A stretch of 64,000 nt of DNA from Labia minor (taxonomy: Eukaryota; Arthropoda; Insecta; Dermaptera; Spongiphoridae). The stretch covers positions 54,666,528 through 54,730,527 of the forward strand of contig OY720345.1 in the NCBI GenBank assembly GCA_963082975.1. The letters run 5' to 3'. This document shows, piece by piece, positions 57,245 through 64,000 of this stretch. A program made the translations under genes and the position numbers. The notes below the pieces were generated by a model. It was not told the DNA's origin. It ran no database searches and was given only the letters and a program-made list of their open reading frames with translations. Every line of letters starts with the position of its first letter. Position 1 is the stretch's first letter.

Positions 57245-59122
57245 AGAATGAAGAACAGAAGTGTGTTGAAAAATTTGTCGATAGATTCATTATCTACCAT
57301 CAATAATCAATCAATTGTAAGTAATCTACACTTGCGTGCAGCTAAATCGACTCAAACCAAAAGCGCGAATACAAAGTCTTATTTTTTTGAAATGGCTAAG
57401 CCGATATTTATAAAATGTATATATTTTAAAAGCTTATTAATTTAGCTTTACATTGATATCAATATCAAGTAAATTGGTTGATTACTTTTTAAATTATTTG
57501 ATCTGAATTACTGAACTGGAAAAAATGTTGTTCCTAGCTGCCGCTAATGCTTATTTACAATTGCCTTATAAAATTCCATACAACCAATTATTCTTATTAA
57601 TCGCATTTCATATGTTTTTTGGATTAAATTTACACAAATTGACAACCATTTTTATCAGAAAATCATGGATACAAAACCAGAGGTTGCCTCTCAAGTTATT
57701 GTTTTGATAAAACAGGGTCATTGCCAAAGAGAAGTCGCTCGTCTGTTGAACTTAAGTCAGTCTGCTGTCTCAAGGATCTACAGGAGATTTCAGCAAACTG
57801 GTGGCTTTACTCGGAGACCAAATACCCGCTGCCGTCGGTCAACGTCTGCGAGAGATGACCGTTTTATCGTTACGACGTCTCTCCGAAATCGCCATCTCAC
57901 TGCCGTAAGTCTTCAGCAGCAGCTGAGAGAAGTTCGAGGTGTGGCTGTCAGTCAGTGGACAGTGAGAAGACGCTTGAAGGAAGCCAACCTCACTTGCAAA
58001 AGACCTGCCACTGGCCCGAAATTAACCACAACCCACCGTGTAGCTCGACTTCAATTTGCTCGAGAGCATCTCAATTGGAGTATCGACCAATGGAGGGCAG
58101 TTCTATTCACTGATGAGTGTAGAGTGTGCCTTTATGGTAGTGATAGGAGAAGTCGAGTGTACAGGCGTCCGGGTGAGCGATTTTCCCAATGCTGTTTCTC
58201 TGAAACAGTCTCTTATGGTGGTGGTTCTTGCATGATTTGGGGTGGCATTTCCTTGGACGGAAAAACAGACATTGTTTTTGTGCCTGGCGGAGGCCGTGGA
58301 GGGGGTCTAACAGCTGACCGATATATTGCGGACATTCTCGTGCATCATGTTGTTCCCTACGCCGGATTCATTGGCGAAAATTTTTTATTGATGCATGATA
58401 ATGCCAGGAGCCACACTGCGGTGGCCACTCGGAAATACTTGACTGAAGTTGGTATCGAGACCATGAAGTGGCCAGCGCTCAGCCCGGACATGAATCCAAT
58501 AGAGCATATGTGGGTCCACCTCAAACAAAGGGTACGATCAAGAAATCCCGCACCTTCGACCATTGTTGAGCTCCAAAGAGCTTTGTTAGAAGAATGGGAG
58601 AACATCCCCCAAGATTTTATAAAAAATCTTATAAGGTCGATGCGGGATCGCATGAGGGCTGTCATTAAAGCTAGAGGGGGGAACACCAATTATTAAGAAA
58701 ATAAATTTTCTTTATTATGATTAAAATTATTGTTTTATTTAAATTTTTAACATTCCTACTTTTCCTTTCCTTAACATCGTTTTTCACTTTCATTGTCATT
58801 CAAATAAAATAATTTAAAAAGTAATCAACCGATTTACTTGATATTGATATCAACGTAAAACTAAATAAATAAGCTTTAAAAATATATACATTTTATAAAT
58901 ATTGGCTTAGCCATTTCAAAAAAATAAGACTTTGTTTGCGCGCTTTTGGGTTGAGTCGATTTAGCTGCACGCAAGTGTATATATATTTAAAGAATAGTTA
59001 TATATTGTTCTTTTATAGTTTAGTTTAGTTTAATTTTTAATAAAACTTAATTTTTTAGATTAAACAAGTGTTAAATTTAAATGAGTTTATTTGTCAACGC
59101 CACCATAAAAGAATAGTTATAG
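57245..59122 (+). CDS. Candidate host gene fragment, two coding exons
   Basis: Exon 57245-57316 lies between TTTTCCAG and GTAAGTAA, with ATG at 57248. Exon 59059-59122 lies between TTTTTTAG and GTAAGT. They join in phase and stay open: MKNRSVLKNLSIDSLSTINN, then QSIIKQVLNLNEFICQRHHK and RIVI, ending in phase 1 at the next donor. Removing the Tc1 element leaves a 92-nt intron, a normal small size. I recognise no family and found no convincing further exons before the hAT at 59260. A ~35-bp direct repeat (AGAATAGTTATA and TATAGTTTAGT) near 58990 and 59110 overlaps the second exon's end, which weakens the call. Confidence 0.33.
57327..58978 (+). mobile_element. Complete Tc1-type transposon
   Basis: The element lies at 57329-58976 (1648 bp), flanked by TA at 57327-57328 and 58977-58978. 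Long terminal inverted repeats of about 180 bp (57329-57508 and 58798-58976) begin CACTTGCGTGCAGCTAAATC; by eye they differ at roughly a dozen positions. The transposase gene between them is uninterrupted. The long repeats fit the IR/DR type of Tc1 element. It sits 12 bp inside a putative intron. All the visible parts needed for mobility are present, so it is the best candidate for a recently active element in the window. Confidence 0.95.
57665..58696 (+). CDS. Tc1-type transposase, DD34E, intact
   Basis: A 343-residue protein that would cut and paste its own element at TA sites in the nucleus. Residues 1-45 form a first helix-turn-helix (REVARLLNLSQSAVSRIYRR), followed by a basic linker near 48-60 (TRRPNTRCRRST) and a second helix-turn-helix up to about 110 (VSQWTVRRRLKEANLTCKRP). 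The catalytic residues are D150 (LFTDECR), D245 (MHDNARSH) and E280 (DMNPIEHMW), with 34 residues between the last two. A Gly-rich stretch (GGGRGGG) lies near 208-214. Length is normal for the family. An AATAAA at 58700 may serve as poly(A) signal. G+C is clearly higher than in the flanks, consistent with recent arrival. Confidence 0.96.
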   Translation: MDTKPEVASQVIVLIKQGHCQREVARLLNLSQSAVSRIYRRFQQTGGFTRRPNTRCRRSTSARDDRFIVTTSLRNRHLTAVSLQQQLREVRGVAVSQWTVRRRLKEANLTCKRPATGPKLTTTHRVARLQFAREHLNWSIDQWRAVLFTDECRVCLYGSDRRSRVYRRPGERFSQCCFSETVSYGGGSCMIWGGISLDGKTDIVFVPGGGRGGGLTADRYIADILVHHVVPYAGFIGENFLLMHDNARSHTAVATRKYLTEVGIETMKWPALSPDMNPIEHMWVHLKQRVRSRNPAPSTIVELQRALLEEWENIPQDFIKNLIRSMRDRMRAVIKARGGNTNY

Positions 59123-59251
59123 GTAAGTTGTTCTTTTTTTCTTATAGTTTAGTACATATAGATTATAACAATAAATTTCATATATGTATAAAGCATAGAT
59201 ATATGTATTAACTTGTAAAAACCAGCACATAATGATTTACCAGTATCATCT

Positions 59252-61839
59252 TGTTACAATAGGGTTGCCATACGTCCCGGTACACCGGGACATGTCCCGG
59301 TTTCTAGCCCAATGTCCCGGTGTCCCGGTCCAAGCCTTAATTGTCCCGGTCCATCAAAAATTTAAGCATATCACTATCTCTGCATTGGAATTGGAACTTT
59401 GAAACAAAGCGCCGCGCCGACGCCACGGACATCGCATCGTCGAGTCCCCGTTGAGTCCTACCACTCAAAAGTTCCCACTCCTCAACCCCCCCCCCCCACA
59501 AGAACACGTATTACTTGCAAAGCGCACGCGGCACACACACAGGCAGTCGAATTCAACTCTTCGCTTTTTTCATTTGGTTCTGTATTGTTGCTTGTTTTAT
59601 GGAGACTGAAGCGTATGCATATCATAATGTAAAATTTCAGAACATCTTACAATAACTAATAAATTCACTTTTTTATTATTATTGTTGTGAAGACGGAACT
59701 GAAGATTGCATGGGTATTTAATTATTGTAATTTATATAGGAGGCATGCCAGTAATTATGATTAATTTTGCCTTTCAGATATTTGTTTGAACCTTATTAAT
59801 AATTAATTTCAAATACCATCAACAATGCCAAAAAGAAAATGCCATTTTTCTGACGAATTCACCAAACAGTGGCCATGCATTAAAAGGTGGAAAAATGAAT
59901 ACGAAGCATTTTGTTCCATTTGTAATATATATATATCGGTGAGTCATGGCGGAAAATCCAGTATCAGGGACCATATAAAATCATCAAACCACAAGTCTAA
60001 ATCAATTTCCGCATCTACATCAAAGGACGTATCTTCTTATTTTATTAAGAAAAATTCTCCGGAAAATATTTTAATAAGTGCTGTGGAATTAACGACAGCG
60101 TACAAAACAATCAAACACCACCAATCATTTAATTCGTTAGATTGCTCATCGAAATTGAATTCAATAATGTATCCCGATTCCGAAATTGCGAAGAAACAAT
60201 CATGTGGGCGGACTAAAGCAACTGCGATAATTAAAAACATATTGGCCCCTCTTTCTGTAAATGGAATTCAAAATGAAATGCAAAATATTCCTTTTTATGG
60301 AATATCTACAGATTCGAGCAATCATACGCATAACAAAATGTTTCTCCTGCTCATCCATTATTTCACGGAAAACGATGGCTTGAAAGTGAAGCTCCTAGAA
60401 TTGCAAACCTTGCCCAATGAAACGTCTAATACAATAACAGCATTTTGTATGGGTGCAATAAGAAGATATAATATTCCGTTGAAAGGCCTCGTGGCATTTG
60501 GGGCTGATAACACAAATACAAATTTCGGTGGAAGGGAGAGGAGTGGAACAAATAATGTTTATTACAAATTGAACCAAACATTGTCAGCAAACATAGAAGG
60601 AGTCGGTTGCCCTGCACATTCTACAGCTTCTACTGCCGCCGATGTATTATCGATTGATGTCGTTTTAAAATTATACAAATTCTTTTCAATATATACTGTG
60701 AGGAATGAACGTCTTAAAAATTTCTGCGAGTCTGCTGGGGTCACATATGCAAATATTCAATCTCATTCAAGAAGTAGATGGTTATCGCTCCTTCCAGCGA
60801 TTGAAAGAATTCTACAATTGTGGGAGCCATTAAAAACATTTTTTCTGGAAGAAGAAAATCCTCCACAGGCTATAATGATTTTTTTTTCAAATCCTTTATC
60901 CGAAATTTATACCTTGTTTGTACACAGTCAAATGTTATTGCTTGAGAAGCAAATTAAAAAGCTTGAAAAGTCAATCATAGGCGTCATTGAAGTGAAAAAT
61001 ATTTTAGAGGACACAAAAAGACAATTAATGCACAGATTGACCAGCAAATTCCTGGGTATTCAAACCACCCAGAAATATAATAAACTGAAAATGCATAAGG
61101 AAATTACGAAGGCACAGAAACACGAATTTGAAAATAATGTAGAGAAATTTTTCAACGTTGGTATCATTTACTTAAAGAGGTGGTCAGTTCCACTGGTGAA
61201 ATATGATGTTTTTTCTTAGATGCTTCTCCACGAAGAATCCGAATGGGAATAAGTTGAAAAAACCGTTGGGTATTTAAATGAACTGGGTATATTTTTTACG
61301 GATTCAATTTATGAGGAAGTAATGTATTTGAAGTCATTTATTCATAATAAAATCTGCAAAGAATGGGATAGCAAGGATGTGCACGGCAAATGGCAGTACT
61401 ATTTTACAAAGACTGAAGAGTCCGAAAGGAAAGCGAACCTACTTAAAATATGCCAATATTTGTACGCCATTCCACAATGCGCATGTTGAACGAGTGTTTT
61501 CGTTAATTAAAGCTCAGTGGACAGATGAGCGCAATTTGCTCTCAATCGACAAAAGGATTTGCTTGAAAAAGCAACAAAATCTGATAAATACGATAAGAAA
61601 GGAGAATCAAACGAGGAAGAATCAAACTGATCAACCCATTAATCAGAGTATCAAACAATTAATTATTTAATTATACCCAGTATTGTTGTTTTGTTCTTGT
61701 TGTTGTTTTATTATTGTTTTCTGATTTTTGGTTTGAAATTAATAAAGACGTAAGCGTACGTATTTGCCAAGTGTTTTTTTTTGGGGGAGCTGGGTGTCCC
61801 GGTCTGAAGTCCAACAATTATGGCAACCCTATGTTACAA
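59252..61839 (+). mobile_element. hAT element with GTCCCGGT subterminal repeats
   Basis: The element lies at 59260-61831 (2572 bp), flanked by perfect 8-bp duplications TGTTACAA (59252-59259 and 61832-61839). Ends TAGGGTTGCCATA and TATGGCAACCCTA are perfect 13-bp inverted copies. GTCCCGGT recurs at least six times in the first ~100 bp and once near the right end, as expected for transposase-binding sites. It carries a broken transposase gene. Confidence 0.95.
59825..61669 (+). pseudogene. hAT transposase with BED finger, C-terminal part broken
   Basis: MPKRKCHFSDEFTKQWPCIK starts the protein at 59825. A BED-type finger follows (C30, C33, H50, H56). hAT landmarks: GISTDSSNHTHNKM (D163), VAFGADNTNTNFGG (D228), GCPAHSTAS (C262, H265) and SRSRWLSLLPAIERI (Trp). 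The frame is open to 61217, where TAG interrupts it; a TAA follows 13 codons later in the same frame, and a frame shift between about 61377 and 61480 is needed to reach FHNAHVERVFSLIKAQWTDE, the C-terminal dimerisation region. That last part ends at 61669. Two stops and one shift. It is related to, but clearly different from, the transposase at 10490. Confidence 0.92.
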
Positions 61840-62124
61840 GCATATCCGGAGTAAAATTTTTTGTCAATTTTTGTCTCAAAGTTTCGCGAACATGCACTGA
61901 CTTATTCAATTCGTTTCAAGTTCAAATCACTTTATAAATACAAATATGAGACAAATTATTCGTTTCCTAAATCTTAAAAAGGAAAGTGCTAAGAAAATAT
62001 TCGAAAAAATATAAACTGGTAGTTAATGACACACAAAAACAGATTGGACATCATTAGCCGAGGAGATTTAAGATTAAACCTTACAAAATTGACGCCAAAT
62101 GTTGATAATTTATTATTAAAGCAT
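61840..62124. other. AT-rich spacer
   Basis: A short frame MRQIIRFLNLKKESAKKIFE from about 61948 looks mildly protein-like but ends after 22 codons and has no clear splice signals. Confidence 0.35.
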
Positions 62125-62407
62125 CAGGTTCCCACTAAAAGCATTTACTTATTGCTTAGTTTATTTTATATTTATTTTATATATTACGCATAATTTATAT
62201 AACAATACAAAATTTTATTTTAAGTAGTTTTAATTTCAATTCAAATAATATAAATAAAATATAAAACTTAACTGTGTTTTTCTTTAAGTTTTTAACACTA
62301 AACTTCACTAGTTAACAAAAAATCAATATTAGGTAAGTAGGGGGTCTACCCAAAACCAAAAAACATGGCAAGGGGCCTACGACACAAAAAAAGTTTGGGA
62401 ACCTCTG
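62125..62407. mobile_element. Probable hAT MITE
   Basis: Right end AAAGTTTGGGAACCTCTG at 62390-62407 is a common hAT MITE end, preceded by GGGGCCTACGACAC. The left end CAGGTTCCCAC at 62125 is a decayed match. No target duplication could be confirmed. Confidence 0.45.
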
Positions 62408-62574
62408 TTTTAGAGCCTCCACATGCTCAGTGAAGTAGACGATTCATTTACTACAATGAATATAAAATGAATAATTCTAGCAATTCCCATATAAAGAATT
62501 ATTATTATAATATATATTTAAATGTTTATTTTATTTAAATTTATTATAAAAATTTATTATAAAAGTAGTTCTCA

Positions 62575-62863
62575 TCTATATATTTAAAAGACAGTCCTAT
62601 CACATACTCCTCCTAAACGACTTATGCGATTTGGGCCATTCCAATGCCATTTGATAGCCCTCGGGCTAATCTATTAATAGCGCGAAATTCATTGGAAAAC
62701 AATAAATACTTTTTGAGAAAAGTGAAAAAATAATTTTTTTCTTACTTTTTATTTTTGACGTCATTTGTGACGTCACATCCAGTGCCTCCTATATCTTATA
62801 ATATTTTTCAATCTTTGCGTTTCAATTTCTTTGCGTGTGAGGGCTCTCACACTGGTCCGCTAA
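62575..62863 (+). mobile_element. Canonical short Helitron (family D)
   Basis: Starts TCTATATATTTAAAAGACAG after A (62574) and ends CTAA (62860-62863) before T (62864), the standard Helitron insertion between A and T. A perfect 7-bp-stem hairpin GTGTGAG-GGCT-CTCACAC (62835-62852) lies 7 nt before CTAA. Two TGACGTCA-type sites occur inside near 62756-62777. 289 bp and non-coding, so it needs an autonomous partner elsewhere. Confidence 0.82.
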
Positions 62864-63060
62864 TATATAATTAATTTACTGATTAAATTAAAATATATTT
62901 TAAATAAGAACACAAAAAGAAATGAATGTTTTATGTAATATACTGATTGAAACAAAATGGATGAAAACCTTTTACTACTTTCAATCAAATACTATGTACC
63001 GATCGGGGGTGCAGGATGAAGTCTAGGCGTGAAGAGCGCCGAAGGCGCTCTGAGCAGCTT
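62864..63060 (+). mobile_element. Helitron-like family A, 3' tail (copy A4)
   Basis: Same ~200-bp tail as at 914, 13522 and 21755, here on the plus strand. It has the best-preserved hairpin, GAGCGCC-GAA-GGCGCTC at 63034-63050, then TGAGCAGCTTG. It starts right at the end of Helitron D rather than after LINE sequence, so the LINE part is missing in this copy. Confidence 0.6.
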
Positions 63061-63116
63061 GTTTTATTTAATTTAATTTAAATATTTAGAGATCATATTT
63101 TTCTTCCAGGATAAAT

Positions 63117-63205
63117 ATTTGGTGGGTGTGGTTGCTGCGGCCAAGAACTTTCGAGTTCCGTAGTCATAGAGACAGACAGACAGACAGACAGAGAGAGAGA
63201 CATTT
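63117..63205 (+). mobile_element. LINE 3' end with GACA tail
   Basis: GGTTGCTGCGGCCAAGAACT, TTCGAGTTCCGTAGTCATAG, then (GACA)n and (GA)n. Only about 60 bp of LINE sequence remain. Confidence 0.65.
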
Positions 63206-63228
63206 ATCTTACATTTTTTTTTATTTAT

Positions 63229-63262
63229 TCCGACGATAGGAAGGGAAGGTATTGTTTATTTA
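63229..63262 (+). mobile_element. Family C, 5' end fragment
   Basis: CCGACGATAGGAAGGGAAGG followed by TATTGTTTATT matches the first ~30 bp of family C. Confidence 0.5.
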
Positions 63263-64000
63263 AAAGTGAAGAGTATAAATTTTATTTATGTATTTCTTAT
63301 AAAAAAACAGAAATTATTTATTTTAGTGTTTTATGAAGTCTCAAAACCATATTTTTAAAACTTCAATAAAAATGACGAAATTAAATTATCATTGTTTTTG
63401 TTTTTAATTTAATTATTAAATTAATTACTACTATATATTTTAAGTGCATAAACAATTTATTGATTAATTAATTAAAATAAAATATTATTCCTTAGACAAA
63501 AATGATATGAAGGACTTGTTTTAAATTTTTATCTTTTTAAAATTAGGAAAATTTTTTAAATTTGTGTTAAATAAATTAAAAGGTCTCTTTTTTTATTTAT
63601 TGTTTAATAAATTATCTTTTATGATGTGATATTAATAAAAATAAAATTAAAATTAAAAGTTTAAAAATTAGAATATTTGAATTTGTTTAAATTTTAACAT
63701 AGATGTATCAATCATAAGGAAATAATATTTTGAAAATCAACTTGCTATTAAATTCAGAAATATGAGTTATAATACTTTAAAATTTGAATATTAAATTATA
63801 ATATTAAAATATAGGTATCATTTGACAATATTTAGAATAAAATTAGAATAAAATTAAATAGAATTTTATGAAAATAAACTTGGTATTAAATTCAGAAATA
63901 CGAGTTTAATTATAATACTTTAATATTTGTATATTTAATTATAATATTAAAATAGGGATATTATTTGAGAATATTTAAAATAAATGTATGTATATATTAA
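63263..64000. other. AT-rich spacer
   Basis: No gene is seen. Around 63710-63800 and 63850-63960 there is a local imperfect duplication (AAATTCAGAAATA, GAGTTATAATACTTTAA-like). Confidence 0.5.

Noticed and set aside
1-64000. Retrovirus-like or capsid-bearing elements
   Set aside because: No long terminal repeats, protease, integrase or capsid motifs were noticed in any frame examined.

Overview
The window is very AT-rich eukaryotic nuclear DNA with almost no recognisable host genes and a dense, layered load of transposable elements. BED-finger hAT transposases, Tc1/mariner copies, RTE-like LINE tails with APE-type endonuclease, Helitron-like short elements carrying a widespread arthropod repeat block, GT-AG intron signals and a mitochondrial cytochrome b fragment read with TGA as Trp all fit an invertebrate animal. 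I favour an arthropod, possibly a copepod-type crustacean with an AT-rich repeat-laden genome; the species call is inference.

Layout. 1-9.4 kb: one copy of a ~735-bp dispersed repeat (second copy at 55.2 kb), a Helitron-like tail joined to a LINE 3' end, one full Helentron-like element (family B), a LINE 3' half at 5.7-6.5 kb, the rest AT-rich spacer. 9.4-12.9 kb: a three-level nest, a pogo/Tigger-like MITE holding a hAT MITE holding a hAT with a BED-type transposase, every level with an intact target duplication. 13.1-23.4 kb: a repeat cluster with two copies of a Helitron-like composite (A) that carries LINE sequence, an apparent empty site for one of them, and a chimera of families B and C. 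26.3-27.3 kb: broken DD33E Tc1/mariner-type transposase. 28.3-30.7 kb: LINE remnants and a hAT MITE with an internally deleted mariner inside. 30.9-45.7 kb: family C and related elements, two deleted mariners, hAT MITEs, GC-richer islands, a probable SINE and a tRNA-like fragment. 47.9-49.0 kb: a decayed mariner split by a ~230-bp cytochrome b NUMT. 50.3-54.2 kb: families B, G and C, one inserted in another. 56.9-59.1 kb: a weakly supported host gene model with an intact Tc1 element 12 bp inside one intron. 59.25-61.84 kb: a second hAT with an exact 8-bp duplication. 62.1-63.2 kb: hAT MITE, a canonical 289-bp Helitron, another A tail and a LINE 3' end.

How the parts relate. The only transposase that reads as whole is the Tc1 protein at 57665-58696; both hAT transposases, the mariners and the LINE pieces are broken. 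The strongest unexplained pattern is a set of short element families (B, C, E, G) built on one plan: a 5' terminal inverted repeat, a TGTCTG-type microsatellite, a block around ATGAAATTTGGTA, an AT-rich stretch, the inverted repeat again and a small 3' hairpin. This matches the Helentron-associated (HINE/DINE-1-like) plan and includes a recombinant between two families. All alignments were done by eye; no database search was possible.
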